From contig NZ_PXYL01000006.1 of assembly GCF_003012705.1 (NCBI RefSeq), positions 287,248-351,247 on the forward strand: DNA of 64,000 bases, read 5' to 3'. Shown one piece after another: positions 8,411 through 17,924 of the stretch (position 1 is its first letter; every line of letters begins with the position of its first letter). A program made the position numbers and the translations under genes. Below the pieces are notes generated by a model. The model saw nothing but the letters and a program-made list of their open reading frames with translations. It was not told the DNA's origin and did no database searches. Origin of the DNA: Pseudaminobacter soli (ex Li et al. 2025) (lineage in GTDB: Bacteria; Pseudomonadota; Alphaproteobacteria; Rhizobiales; Rhizobiaceae).

Positions 8411-10591
8411 ATGAGTCCAGTTCACACTCATCCCGTTATAGGACAGGCTCCCAAGGCAAGAGCGCGCAGCCGTCGTGGCACTGCCGCCAGCCTGGCCCCT
8501 GAGCCGAAAGCCGAGGAGCGGGTCGGCGCTGGCTTAATCGAGGAGCTGTCCATCAACACCATCCGCACGCTGTCGATCGATGCCGTGCAGCAGGCCGATT
8601 CAGGCCATCCCGGCACTCCGATGGCGCTGGCGCCGCTCGTCTATACGCTGTGGCAGGATTTCCTCCGTTTCGACCCCGAAGACGCGATCTGGCCGAACCG
8701 GGACCGCTTCGTGCTGTCCATCGGCCACGCCTCGATGCTGCTCTATTCGATGCTCTATCTCACCGGCGTGAAGGCGGTGAACGCGGAATATGAGCGACCC
8801 GGTGAGCCGGCCGTAACATTGGAGGACATAAAGCGCTTCCGCGAAATCGGCAGCAAATGCCCCGGGCATCCGGAGTATCGCCTCACCACCGGCGTCGAAA
8901 CGACGACCGGCCCGCTGGGCCAGGGCTGCGCGACGAGCGTCGGCATGGCGATCGCCGGAGACTGGCTGGCGAAACGCTTCAATCGCCCAAGGTTCACCAT
9001 GTTCAACTATTCCGTCTACACGCTGTGCGGCGACGGCGACATGATGGAAGGCGTGGCGAGCGAGGCGGCCTCGCTCGCGGGCCATCTGATGCTCGGAAAC
9101 CTGTGCTGGATCTACGACAGCAACCGCGTCACCATCGAGGGCCATACGGACATCACCTTCAGCGAAGACGTCGCGACGCGCTTTCTGGCCTATGGCTGGA
9201 ACGTTTTGCGCGTAGGCGACGCCAACGACACCGAACGGATCGCGCAGGCGATCGAGAGGTTCCGGCGGACCAACGACGTTCCAACTCTCATCATCGTCGA
9301 GAGCCACATCGGCTACGGCTCCCCGCACAAGCACGACACAAGTGCCGCGCACGGAGAGCCACTCGGCGAGGAGGAGGTGCGTCTTGCCAAGCGCTCCTAC
9401 GGTTGGCCCGAGGATGCCAAGTTTCTCGTCCCTGACGGCGTCCGCGAACACTTCCACGCCGGCATCGGCCGACGGGGCGCAAAGCTGCGCAAGGCATGGG
9501 CATCGATGCTCGAGTCTTACCGCGCGAAATACCCGGAGCTTGCCAAGGAGCTTGAGCAGATGCAAAGGCGCGAGCTGCCTGACGGCTGGGACGCCGATTT
9601 GCCGAGCTTCCCTGCCGATGCGAAGGGCCTGGCCACCCGCGACTCTTCCGCCAAGGTGCTGAATGCCATAGCGCCCCGCTATCCCTGGCTTGTCGGCGGT
9701 TCGGCCGACCTTGCGCCTTCGACAAAAACCCGCCTTACTTTCGAGCAGGCCGGCGACTTCGAGGCCGACACCTACGGCGGCCGCAACTTTCACTTTGGCA
9801 TTCGCGAGCATGCCATGGGCGCCATCCTCAACGGGCTCGCCCTCTGCAAGCTGCGTCCCTACGGCTCGACCTTCCTGACGTTCTCAGACTACATGAAGCC
9901 GCCGATGCGCCTCAGCGCGCTCATGCAACTGCCCGTTACATTCATCTTCTCGCACGACTCCATCGGCCTCGGTCAGGATGGCCCCACGCATCAGCCGGTC
10001 GAACAGCTCATCGCTTTGCGCAGCATTCCCGGCCTCGTCACGCTAAGGCCGGCCGACGCGAATGAGGTGGTGGAAGCCTGGCGCGTCATCATCGGGCACG
10101 CGCGTCAGCCGGCGTGTTTGGTGCTCAGCCGCCAGGCACTGCCAACCTTGGATCGCAAGCACTACGCCTCGGCGAAAGGCGTCGCCCGCGGCGCCTATGT
10201 GATGGCCGACGCTGAGCACGGGAAACCCGAGGTGATCCTCATCGGCACGGGCAGCGAGGTTGCCATCTGCGCGGAGGCTTATGAAGTCCTCTTGCGGGAT
10301 GGCGTCGCCGCGCGTCTGGTCAGCATGCCGTCATGGGAATTGTTCGAACAGCAGAGCGAGGCCTATCGCGACAGCGTTCTGCCGCCCGAGGTTACCGCAC
10401 GCGTTTCGGTCGAGGCCGGCTCCGTGATCGGCTGGGATCGCTATGTGGGTGACGGCGGCGCCAAGATCGGCATGCACACTTTCGGCTCATCGGCACCGCT
10501 CAAGGACCTTCTCCACAAATACGGCTTTACGTTGCAGGATGTAGTCGACGCCGCCATGAAGCAGATCGAGAGGGCCCGCCAGAAGGCCTGA
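8411..10591 (+). CDS. tkt: Transketolase
   Basis: A full-length thiamine-diphosphate transketolase of 726 aa. The family signature near the N-terminus (NTIRTLSIDAVQQADSGHPG) starts only at about residue 48, so there is a basic, Ala/Arg-rich N-terminal extension of roughly 40 residues. The TPP/metal motif GDGDMMEG lies near residue 207 and the catalytic glutamate is in REHAMG near 465. It interconverts pentose, heptose and triose phosphates in the non-oxidative pentose phosphate pathway. AGAGGA precedes the ATG. gnd begins 42 bp downstream on the same strand, so the two pentose phosphate genes are probably cotranscribed. Confidence 0.95.
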   Translation: MSPVHTHPVIGQAPKARARSRRGTAASLAPEPKAEERVGAGLIEELSINTIRTLSIDAVQQADSGHPGTPMALAPLVYTLWQDFLRFDPEDAIWPNRDRFVLSIGHASMLLYSMLYLTGVKAVNAEYERPGEPAVTLEDIKRFREIGSKCPGHPEYRLTTGVETTTGPLGQGCATSVGMAIAGDWLAKRFNRPRFTMFNYSVYTLCGDGDMMEGVASEAASLAGHLMLGNLCWIYDSNRVTIEGHTDITFSEDVATRFLAYGWNVLRVGDANDTERIAQAIERFRRTNDVPTLIIVESHIGYGSPHKHDTSAAHGEPLGEEEVRLAKRSYGWPEDAKFLVPDGVREHFHAGIGRRGAKLRKAWASMLESYRAKYPELAKELEQMQRRELPDGWDADLPSFPADAKGLATRDSSAKVLNAIAPRYPWLVGGSADLAPSTKTRLTFEQAGDFEADTYGGRNFHFGIREHAMGAILNGLALCKLRPYGSTFLTFSDYMKPPMRLSALMQLPVTFIFSHDSIGLGQDGPTHQPVEQLIALRSIPGLVTLRPADANEVVEAWRVIIGHARQPACLVLSRQALPTLDRKHYASAKGVARGAYVMADAEHGKPEVILIGTGSEVAICAEAYEVLLRDGVAARLVSMPSWELFEQQSEAYRDSVLPPEVTARVSVEAGSVIGWDRYVGDGGAKIGMHTFGSSAPLKDLLHKYGFTLQDVVDAAMKQIERARQKA

Positions 10592-10633
10592 GTTCGGCGG
10601 ACGGCGTGTCGGCATTCAGCAAGGAGGAAGTTG

Positions 10634-11644
10634 ATGCAGCTTGGCATTGTTGGACTGGGCCGCATGGGCGGCAATATCTGCCGGCGTCTGTTGAAGGCGG
10701 GGCATGACACCGTGGTGTACGACACCAGTGTCGAGACCCGGGAAGCGCTGGCGAAAGAAGGGGCCACGGCGACCGGGTCCCTTGCCATGCTGGTGAAAGT
10801 GCTCGACGAAAAACCGCGCGCGGTCTGGCTCATGCTTCCAGCCGGGAAAATCACCGAGGACTGTGTCGCGCAGCTTGGCGATCTTCTCGAGCCGGATGAC
10901 ATCATCATCGATGGCGGCAACACCTTCTACAAGGACGATATCCGGCGCGCGAAGCAATTGGCCGGCAAGCGCATCCGCTATGTCGATTGCGGCACGTCCG
11001 GCGGCGTTTGGGGTCTTGAGCGCGGCTACTGCATGATGATCGGCGGGCCAAAGGAAGCGGTGGACCACCTCGACCCGATCTTTTCCGCGTTGGCGCCCGG
11101 GCTGGGTGACATTTCGCGCACGCCGCGACGGGAGAAATACGATCCGCGCGCCGAGCGCGGCTATATCCACGCCGGTCCAAGCGGCGCCGGTCACTTCGTG
11201 AAGATGGTGCACAACGGCATCGAATACGGGTTGATGCAGGCCTATGCCGAAGGATTTGACATCCTCCGCAGCAAGGACTCGGATGATTTGCCGGCCGACG
11301 AGCGATTTTCCCTCAACCTGCCGGACATTGCCGAGGTCTGGCGGCGCGGCAGCGTCATTTCTTCCTGGCTGCTCGACATCGGCGCCGCAGCACTGGCCGA
11401 GGATCCGCAACTGGCCGGTTTCTCCGGTTTCGTTCAGGATTCCGGCGAGGGCCGCTGGACCGTCGAGGCCGCTATCGAGGAAGCGGTTCCTGCCGACGTT
11501 CTGACGGCTTCACTGTTTGCGCGCTTCCGCTCGCGGCAGGAACACACGTTTGGAGAAAAGCTTCTTTCGGCCTTGCGTCTCGGCTTTGGCGGGCATGTCG
11601 AGGCACCCGAGCCCAACGACCCCGGACCCAAGGCAAAAAAGTAG
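10634..11644 (+). CDS. gnd: 6-phosphogluconate dehydrogenase, decarboxylating (short form)
   Basis: A 336-aa protein with the Rossmann loop GLGRMGGNI at residues 6-14, the substrate motif CGTSGG near 120, and the catalytic helix [14 protein letters not shown] near 190. The length fits the shorter (about 300-340 aa) bacterial GndA/YqeC-type enzymes rather than the 470-aa form; these are often NAD-dependent, which is not decided here. It converts 6-phosphogluconate to ribulose-5-phosphate and CO2. An AAGGAGGA box at 10621-10628 fixes the start at the second ATG-like codon. It sits downstream of tkt and converges with a HAD hydrolase gene. Confidence 0.92.
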   Translation: MQLGIVGLGRMGGNICRRLLKAGHDTVVYDTSVETREALAKEGATATGSLAMLVKVLDEKPRAVWLMLPAGKITEDCVAQLGDLLEPDDIIIDGGNTFYKDDIRRAKQLAGKRIRYVDCGTSGGVWGLERGYCMMIGGPKEAVDHLDPIFSALAPGLGDISRTPRREKYDPRAERGYIHAGPSGAGHFVKMVHNGIEYGLMQAYAEGFDILRSKDSDDLPADERFSLNLPDIAEVWRRGSVISSWLLDIGAAALAEDPQLAGFSGFVQDSGEGRWTVEAAIEEAVPADVLTASLFARFRSRQEHTFGEKLLSALRLGFGGHVEAPEPNDPGPKAKK

Positions 11645-11681
11645 TTCGGACACCTGTTGCCGCGGCTAGGTGGAAGGCTGC

Positions 11682-12371
11682 CTATTCGGAACGGCCGATA
11701 TCGGCCGTTCCGAAATCCGGCGGTCCGAAGTCAATTAGGTCGGCGATCTGCCTCACGCTGGCATCGGGTGCCGGGCTAATCTGGGCACCTTCCGATTGAG
11801 CGGCGTAGTGGCCTTGGCGGACGAAGACGGTGGTCAACTGGTCCCCAAGCTGCCGCTTTGCTGAAGCCAGCAGCTGGGGCTTGTCGTCCAGCATGGCATA
11901 GTGCCGGGCAGGAAAGCGCCGTTCCACCTCGGCGAGCATGCGGTCCTTGTGCAGATAGATCAGGACGCGGCCGCCTACCGCATCCCACAGACCCGCGCGC
12001 CTTATCTTGCGCGGCTGGAAAACGATGTCGCCGTCCGAGAGAACGACCGTTGTTCCCATCTTGTTGAGATGTTCGAGTGTAGCAAGAGCGCCGGGATAGA
12101 CTAGCTGGTCAAACGGGTATTCGAGCAGGAAGCCCGACATCTGCAGAAGCTCGGTCTCGTTGGTGTTGCCCAGCCGGAATTCCTGCAGGGTGCCGAGGTA
12201 ATCGGCATAGCCGAGCTTTGCGCGCAACCGCTCGTAGATCTCCCAATAGCGCATGCGCTCCACCTCGCCGAAGGCCTGATCGAGCCGTGAGGTGAGATCG
12301 GCAACGAAACGGTCATTGTCGAGCAGGGTGTCGTCGACATCGATCAGAAACACGAGTTCGGCTGTGGGCAC
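11682..12371 (-). CDS. HAD-superfamily hydrolase
   Basis: A 229-aa haloacid dehalogenase-like phosphatase. Motif I is DVDDTLLDN at about residues 11-19, with the two catalytic aspartates; motif II is the serine/threonine in VVLSDGD; the basic motif III and acidic motif IV are in the KDRMLAEVERR ... MLDDKPQLL region. The substrate is unknown. The last codons are formed by the 30-bp palindrome. It lies downstream of tonB on the same strand after an 89-bp gap, and converges with gnd, so it could serve either group or neither. Confidence 0.82.
   Translation of the reverse strand: MPTAELVFLIDVDDTLLDNDRFVADLTSRLDQAFGEVERMRYWEIYERLRAKLGYADYLGTLQEFRLGNTNETELLQMSGFLLEYPFDQLVYPGALATLEHLNKMGTTVVLSDGDIVFQPRKIRRAGLWDAVGGRVLIYLHKDRMLAEVERRFPARHYAMLDDKPQLLASAKRQLGDQLTTVFVRQGHYAAQSEGAQISPAPDASVRQIADLIDFGPPDFGTADIGRSE
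11685..11714. terminator. Perfect 30-bp palindrome between convergent gnd and HAD genes
   Basis: Positions 11685-11714 are an exact 30-base palindrome (half-site TTCGGAACGGCCGAT). It can form a 13-14 bp GC-rich hairpin in either RNA strand. It lies 40 bp after gnd and inside the last ten codons of the HAD gene. No U-run follows on either side, so a bidirectional terminator is an inference from position. Confidence 0.6.
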
Positions 12372-12460
12372 GAAATTCCTCCAGGTTTCTCGAATTGCCT
12401 ATGCGCGCCGTCGAACGCGCGGGCGCTGGGATCGTTCCAGAAGACGTGACTCCCGCGTCA

Positions 12461-13378
12461 TTACCGGCTGAAGCTCATCGGCACGTTGAAATTCAGATGC
12501 GGCGCAGTCACGCCCTTGGGGAATGGCGGGAAGGGCGCGGCCTTTTCCACTATGTTCAAGGCCGCCCGATCGAGAACTGACGACCCGGAACTTCGGAGCA
12601 CCCTTTTGCTCATCAGCTTGCCGGACGAAGATACGCTGAAATTGACCACCACCGATCCCGACGGCGCGCCGGCGGGAAAGTACCTTCGTGACAAGAGACG
12701 GGACGCGACACCGGACATATAGCTGGCCTGCGCGCGCGGATCGGACTTGGCGGGGGGCAGAGAGGCTTCGCGGCTTTCTTCCTGTTGCCTTGCGCTGCCC
12801 TCGCGGCCAGCATTTTCCTTGGTGCGGCTCCGCGTCTCTTCAGGTGGGAGGGTGGCCGTCTTGCGTTGAGTTTCCCGGTGGCGGGGTTCGGGCTTGGGCG
12901 GGGCGGCTGGTTTGGGTTGCTCTAGAGGCTTTGCCTGCTCCAGGACCGACGGTGCTTCGGGAGAGATCGTGGGGGCCGGTGCCTCCTCGGCCGGTTCTTC
13001 GGTCGGGGGCGGGGCGGCCAGCACCGTTTCAGTCGGCCCAGTGTCGGATGTCGCCGCCGGCGGCGTGCTCTCAGTCACCTCGGCGGGCCGGTTGGACGTT
13101 GCCTCCGACGCCTGTCCCGGGTCGGCGGCCTGAATCTCCGGTTCCTGCTCGGTCGACTGGATTTCGGGAAGCGTGGGTTGTTGAGCATTCAGCGATTCAA
13201 TGACGAGCGGAACAGTGGTCACCTCGATCGGAATCTCGCTTTGGTGCTCCCCCGGTCGATCCGGCGAGCTGAATATCCATGCAGCCACGGCGCCATGCGC
13301 GAGCAAGGAGAGAGTGACGGCGACCAGGCGTGCCGCCTGCCACGGCCCATAGCCTGCACGCCAGCCGGAGAGGGTCAC
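12461..13378 (-). CDS. tonB: TonB-family energy transducer
   Basis: A 305-aa TonB protein. One transmembrane anchor lies near residues 17-36, followed by a long proline/glutamate-rich periplasmic spacer (about 45-200), and a C-terminal TonB domain (about 215-305) with YFPAGAPSGSVVVNFSVSSSG and the closing region ending FNVPMSFSR. It transmits proton motive force from ExbB-ExbD to an outer-membrane receptor. It begins at a GTG whose GTGA overlaps the stop of exbD, showing translational coupling. The nearby receptor gene at 15102-17654 is its likely client. Confidence 0.9.
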   Translation of the reverse strand: MTLSGWRAGYGPWQAARLVAVTLSLLAHGAVAAWIFSSPDRPGEHQSEIPIEVTTVPLVIESLNAQQPTLPEIQSTEQEPEIQAADPGQASEATSNRPAEVTESTPPAATSDTGPTETVLAAPPPTEEPAEEAPAPTISPEAPSVLEQAKPLEQPKPAAPPKPEPRHRETQRKTATLPPEETRSRTKENAGREGSARQQEESREASLPPAKSDPRAQASYMSGVASRLLSRRYFPAGAPSGSVVVNFSVSSSGKLMSKRVLRSSGSSVLDRAALNIVEKAAPFPPFPKGVTAPHLNFNVPMSFSR

Positions 13379-13824
13379 GGGGAGGCCGTATCTTTCGTCG
13401 GCGCCTGCGCAAGCAGGGAAAATCGCCTGTAGCCAGCTTCGTTCACACGGCCCAGCATGTCCATCACGGCGCCGTAGTCGGTGCCCTTGTCGGCGCGGAT
13501 GTAGACGACTGCGTCGCCTTCTGCGGCGCGCAACGCATCGAGACGAGCGGCGAGATCGGCCAGCGCGACCTTCTCGCTGCGAAGATAGACGCTGCCGTCC
13601 GGCGCCACGGTGACGATGACGGGCTTCTTGATCTGGCCGATCTTCTGCGCGCTGGTGTGCGGAAGATCGACGCGCACGCCCGTCATCATCAAAGGCGCTG
13701 CGACCATGAAGATGATGAGCAGGACCAGCGTCACGTCGACGAGCGGGGTGACGTTGATCTCGGCCGAAGGGCGATAGACCAGGCCATCGCGGTTACCGAG
13801 CGTTTGTCGAGGCGACATGCCCAT
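13375..13824 (-). CDS. exbD: Biopolymer transport protein ExbD
   Basis: A 149-aa ExbD/TolR protein: short cytoplasmic N-terminus (INVTPLVDVTLVLLIIFMV with the single transmembrane helix carrying the proton-conducting aspartate) and a periplasmic domain. It forms the proton channel complex with ExbB and drives TonB. Its start codon overlaps the exbB stop (TGATG), and its stop overlaps the tonB start, so exbB-exbD-tonB are one tightly coupled operon. A second in-frame ATG two codons in is also possible. Confidence 0.92.
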   Translation of the reverse strand: MGMSPRQTLGNRDGLVYRPSAEINVTPLVDVTLVLLIIFMVAAPLMMTGVRVDLPHTSAQKIGQIKKPVIVTVAPDGSVYLRSEKVALADLAARLDALRAAEGDAVVYIRADKGTDYGAVMDMLGRVNEAGYRRFSLLAQAPTKDTASP

Positions 13825-14486
13825 CAGTCGACCCTCGGGGAAGTCTTGGCATTTTCATACGCAAGGGCCCTCGCGATAGGCGGGATCGCCGCTCCGCCGT
13901 TCTGCGCGGCGCGGCCCAGCACCGCCGATATCTGATTGTAGGCGATGACGGCGGGTATCGCCACGGCGAGGCCGGCGGCCGTGGCAAACAGCGCTTCCGC
14001 AATTCCGGGCGCGACGACTTCGAGGCTGGTGTCCTGCGATTGGGCGATGGAGGCAAAGCTCGTCATGATGCCCCACACGGTGCCGAAAAGGCCGATGAAG
14101 GGGGCCGCCGAACTGAGTGTCGCCAGAAACGGGAGCCCACCCTCGAGGCGCCGCAATTCACCGAGCATCGTCACGCGCATGGTTTCCTCGATCCGCGAAC
14201 GTGCCTCGTAGGCTGGGGCTTGCCCTGCCGCCAGGTCCGCCTGTTCGCTCCGGGCCGCGGTCATCACGGCGCCTGCCATGCCGGTAAGCTGGCGCGCGCC
14301 GCGGCCGCCTTCCACTGCCAGCCGATGCAAGGCGTCGATCTGGCGCCTGAGGCTCGCCAGGCGAATGAGCTTCTCGATGATGATCGCCCAGCAGGCGATC
14401 GAGCAGATCACTAGAAAGAGAACGATGGCCTGAACCACCGGGTCTGCATGCCGGACGAGGTCGATGACCGAAAGGCTGGATTCCAT
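13824..14486 (-). CDS. exbB: MotA/TolQ/ExbB proton channel protein
   Basis: A 220-aa ExbB/TolQ protein with three membrane segments: one at the N-terminus (IVLFLVICSIACWAIIIEKL) and two later (FLATLSSAAPFIGLFGTVWG and AEALFATAAGLAVAIPAVIAYN). The conserved GLFGTVWGIM block is present. It conducts protons across the inner membrane to energise TonB. ATG 14486 is chosen because GGAG lies 11 bases upstream; a GTG at 14501 is an alternative. First gene of the exbB-exbD-tonB run. Confidence 0.92.
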   Translation of the reverse strand: MESSLSVIDLVRHADPVVQAIVLFLVICSIACWAIIIEKLIRLASLRRQIDALHRLAVEGGRGARQLTGMAGAVMTAARSEQADLAAGQAPAYEARSRIEETMRVTMLGELRRLEGGLPFLATLSSAAPFIGLFGTVWGIMTSFASIAQSQDTSLEVVAPGIAEALFATAAGLAVAIPAVIAYNQISAVLGRAAQNGGAAIPPIARALAYENAKTSPRVD

Positions 14487-14545
14487 GCCAATCAACTCCA
14501 CAACCCGATGAAAGTTTCCACCCTCCCCGTGGCTACTTGGCGTTC

Positions 14546-15004
14546 CTATTTGGACAGTGTGGCAGGCCCGCGCGACGACACCGCGAACCTGTCCAGACAG
14601 TCAGACACATCCTGCTCGCCGGATTTGCACTCCAGCACATCGTTGACGAACATGCTTCCGATCTGGCTGCACGGCGTAGCCTCAAGATCGAAGGTCTTGA
14701 CGTCCTTCTTGTTCGCTGGAAGAGGCCCAAGATCGATGGCGATGCGCCGGTCGATCACGCCGTCCGGCCGAAACAGTACGATGTCGAGCTTGAGCACCGA
14801 ATAGGCAGCATCGGTTGCGTTGTCGACCACGACATAGGCGCGGCAGCCTTTGCCGAGGGGCTCGAGCTTGTTCAGTTCCACCGAGATATCATGGGCCGAT
14901 TGAGCCTGCGTCTGCGCGGCCAGTGCGGTCGCGGGCGAAAACGAGGTCAGAGCCAGGAGCGCTGCGGTCGAGGCAGGGTAAAGGCGGCGAAGACTTCCAA
15001 CCAT
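14546..15004 (-). CDS. Small secreted protein of the TonB cluster, function unknown
   Basis: A 152-aa protein with a signal peptide (MVGSLRRLYPASTAALLALTS...ALAAQ). The mature part has a beta-rich look, with paired cysteines (KGCRAYVVVDN, EATPCSQIG, ECKSGEQDVSDC) and no recognised catalytic motif. GGGGG five bases before the ATG at 15004 supports the start; an open frame continues upstream but without a better start. It sits between the receptor gene (15102-17654) and exbB on the same strand, so it is probably a periplasmic accessory of this uptake system. Confidence 0.75.
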   Translation of the reverse strand: MVGSLRRLYPASTAALLALTSFSPATALAAQTQAQSAHDISVELNKLEPLGKGCRAYVVVDNATDAAYSVLKLDIVLFRPDGVIDRRIAIDLGPLPANKKDVKTFDLEATPCSQIGSMFVNDVLECKSGEQDVSDCLDRFAVSSRGPATLSK

Positions 15005-15101
15005 GCGTTCCCCCGAATGACTATTGGAAAAACATCTCTTTGAACGCACCGATGAGTGCTGCAGTGAGATATCTGTTCGCGCGGCCTGTTTCGGCAAGGG
15101 G

Positions 15102-17654
15102 TCAGAAAGTGACCTTCAACCCCGCATAGATGGAAAATGGCTTGCCCGGCGTCACCGTGTCGGTGTTGGTGCCGCCGATCAGACTCCCCACTGAGCTCGT
15201 ATTGTCGAAATAGGTGCCGTTCAAATAGTACTTGTTGTTGAACAGGTTTTCGATCTCCGCATGGAACTGCATGTTCTTGCTGATCTGGTATGTCGTGTGC
15301 AGGTTGACCGTCGCATAGCCGGGCAGCTTCGGGTTCTCGTTTGACTCGTCGCCGCCGAAATACTGGTCGCCGACGGCAAGCACATTGCCGCCGACCGACC
15401 ACTTGTCGTTGACCTGGTAGTCGACGCCAAACTTGAAGTGATGTGCCGGTATGCGGGAGATGTGATCGCCCGGTACCACATGGATGGGCTCGTCGCCGGC
15501 TGGATCGCCGGAAGGCGGGTTGAGCGTGACGTAGGACTGATAGGTCGCGTCCACATAGGCGTAGCTGGCAAAGAGTGACCAGTCGCCCTTGTTGTAGTTG
15601 ACGGCAGCCTCAATGCCCTCGCGGCGCGTTTTGCCGACATTGGCGAAATAGCCGAAGGTCATGCCGATGGGTGCCACCACGTTGAGGATGTCGTCCGAAT
15701 TCTCCGTCCGGTAGAGCCCGAGTTTCCAGCCGAGCGTCTGGTCGCCGGAGAGGTTGGTCTTGCCGCGCAGTCCCAACTCGACCGTGCGGGAAACGACCTG
15801 GTCAAGGTTAGGGTCCGATACGAGGAATGTATCGATCACGCATGGGAGGTTCGGATCCGAGCAGCCCAATTCGAGCGGCGTCGGAGCGCGGTTCGATTCC
15901 GAATAGCTGGCATAGCCGAGAATGTCGGGCGTGATCTTGTAGGTCCCGCCGATGACTGGGTTGAAGCGCGCATATTGGTGATTGCCGGTGAGCGAACCGG
16001 AACCGGATTGCAGCAGGTCCGTGAGATCGATGTTGGCGAAATTGAACCGGCCGCCGAGGGTCAGTGTGAATCTCTTCGTGACATCCAGTGTGTCGAGCGC
16101 GTAGACGCCGACATAGGTATTGGTGGTGTGCAGCTTGACTGGGCCGATCGATCCTTCGTCGCTGGTCGTATAGCCGAGATACTGGCCATTGCCCGTGACC
16201 ACGAAGGTGTTGGGATCGACGGTGCCCAGTTCGGTGTTGGCATTGAAATTCGAGGCGGCCATGTCGAGCGACGCGCCGAGCACGAAGGTGTTGTCCATAC
16301 CGTTCAGCTTGGCGGTATCTGCTATCTGAAGGCTGCCGCCCCAGCCATTGGTTTGCGTGTTGTTGCGGTCGATCTCGCCGATCACGGCACCTGCGGGAAA
16401 GAGGTTCGGCAGTTGCTGGCCGTTGCTGCCAATCGCGGGCGTGGTGCCGTCGGTGAAGCAAAGCAGAGTTGGATCGTCGCAGACCTGCACGTCCGTATCG
16501 TTGCCGTCCACGTGGTGGTCGGAAAGGTAACGATAGTAGAGCGTACCTGCGAGGGTCAGCGTGTCCGTGAGCTTGGTGTTTCCCTGCAGGCTGATCATCC
16601 CCATCTTGAGGGCGTCGCTCTGCGGAGTGGTGTAGACGGCGCTGTAGTTCTCGTTGAGCAGTTCGACGGGCGTCGTGGCCGGAGCATTGAAGAAGTTGTC
16701 CGCCGCCGTGACGTTCAGGTGGATTTCGCTCTGCTCGTCCTTGTAGCCGACATCGCCGTAGAGGCGGCGGATCGTCGAGGATGAACGCTCGCGGAAGCCG
16801 TCCTCATGGGCGCCGTCGATGGCGAAATAGGCGGCATAGTTGCCGTCCTGCTTGCCCCATTGGAAGGAATCCTGAACCCGCCCGTACGACCCGGCGACAA
16901 AATCGTTTTCGGCACCCTGATAGTTGAATCCGTTCTTCATCTGCACGACCACCGCGCCGCCGAGCGCGTTAAGGCCGAAGATCGGGTTGGCGGTGACGAT
17001 GTCCATCGTATGGATGGCGTCGGGCGGAATGAAGTCCCAGTGGACGTTGTCGCCAAATGCCTCGTTGATGCGCACGCCGTTCTGATAGACGGCAAGACCT
17101 ATCGGCGTGCCGGTGATCGGTGTGGCGATAAAGCCGCGAAACTGGAGATCCGGCTCGAAGGAATTACCGCTTTCGTTGGTGGTCGAAACGCTGGGCACAT
17201 TGACCAGCATGGTGCTGACCACGCTGGGCGAGCTTTGCTTCTCAAACTTTTGGGCGTCGATCTTGTTGATCGCTGCCGGAACGTCGGCGGACCGAACCTC
17301 GGTACCCGTCACCGGTGTCGTCGGAACGGTTTCGTCCGGTTGTGCCGGTTGTGCCGGCTGTTCTGGTTGTGTTGGCGGCGCAAACTGTGCTGGCTGTAGT
17401 GGCTGAGATGCTGGTGCTGGCTGTGCTGGCGCTGGTGGCCGTGCAGGTTGTTCTGGGAGGGCAGGCTGTGGATGTGCTGGCGGACGTCTCTGGGCGGCCG
17501 GCTTGTGGGCCGCGGCCTTGACCGGCTTTTTGGGGCTGATCTTGATCGTCGGCAGTGTCAGCGTCTGGTCGGCTTGTTGGGCAAAGGCGGGCTGGCAGGC
17601 AGCGAGTATCACACCCACCGCAAGGAGAGACAGTTGCCGCGGTGGAATTCCCAT
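15102..17654 (-). CDS. TonB-dependent outer-membrane receptor with proline-rich N-terminal extension
   Basis: An 850-aa TonB-dependent receptor. After a signal peptide (residues 1-25) comes a Pro/Gln/Ala-rich extension (about 45-108) not typical of the family, then a plug domain (about 120-260, with DLQFRGF, INEAFGDNVHWDF and GLNALGGAVVVQMKNG) and a 22-stranded barrel ending in the terminal aromatic residue (YAGLKVTF). The plug start resembles the siderophore/vitamin receptor group, but the ligand cannot be read. The signal region contains LAAC followed by PAFAQ, so both a lipobox and an ordinary signal peptidase I site are possible. It heads the receptor / exbB / exbD / tonB cluster. Confidence 0.9.
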   Translation of the reverse strand: MGIPPRQLSLLAVGVILAACQPAFAQQADQTLTLPTIKISPKKPVKAAAHKPAAQRRPPAHPQPALPEQPARPPAPAQPAPASQPLQPAQFAPPTQPEQPAQPAQPDETVPTTPVTGTEVRSADVPAAINKIDAQKFEKQSSPSVVSTMLVNVPSVSTTNESGNSFEPDLQFRGFIATPITGTPIGLAVYQNGVRINEAFGDNVHWDFIPPDAIHTMDIVTANPIFGLNALGGAVVVQMKNGFNYQGAENDFVAGSYGRVQDSFQWGKQDGNYAAYFAIDGAHEDGFRERSSSTIRRLYGDVGYKDEQSEIHLNVTAADNFFNAPATTPVELLNENYSAVYTTPQSDALKMGMISLQGNTKLTDTLTLAGTLYYRYLSDHHVDGNDTDVQVCDDPTLLCFTDGTTPAIGSNGQQLPNLFPAGAVIGEIDRNNTQTNGWGGSLQIADTAKLNGMDNTFVLGASLDMAASNFNANTELGTVDPNTFVVTGNGQYLGYTTSDEGSIGPVKLHTTNTYVGVYALDTLDVTKRFTLTLGGRFNFANIDLTDLLQSGSGSLTGNHQYARFNPVIGGTYKITPDILGYASYSESNRAPTPLELGCSDPNLPCVIDTFLVSDPNLDQVVSRTVELGLRGKTNLSGDQTLGWKLGLYRTENSDDILNVVAPIGMTFGYFANVGKTRREGIEAAVNYNKGDWSLFASYAYVDATYQSYVTLNPPSGDPAGDEPIHVVPGDHISRIPAHHFKFGVDYQVNDKWSVGGNVLAVGDQYFGGDESNENPKLPGYATVNLHTTYQISKNMQFHAEIENLFNNKYYLNGTYFDNTSSVGSLIGGTNTDTVTPGKPFSIYAGLKVTF

Positions 17655-17924
17655 ACTCCGGCCCCCGAAATACTGACCGGCCGACTCTACTTAGCCGATG
17701 GTCGACGAATTTCTATTACGTCGCAAAGAAGCTAGCTAGATGCAATTTGATGGATGCTTCGAGCGGACAACAACACCTGTCGGTGGAGTTGCACGACTGC
17801 CACTCCAGATCCCTGGAGCCTGGGATGGGATCCGAAAGGGAATGCCCCGCCCTTTTCCGGCCCACTTTGTTCATGTATCAGCCGATTTGGGGGCTGAAAC
17901 GCGAACGGAGAGGGAATCTACCCA

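Noticed and set aside
8600..9811. 403-codon minus-strand frame opposite transketolase
   Set aside because: Antisense shadow of a strongly conserved gene; no domain features.
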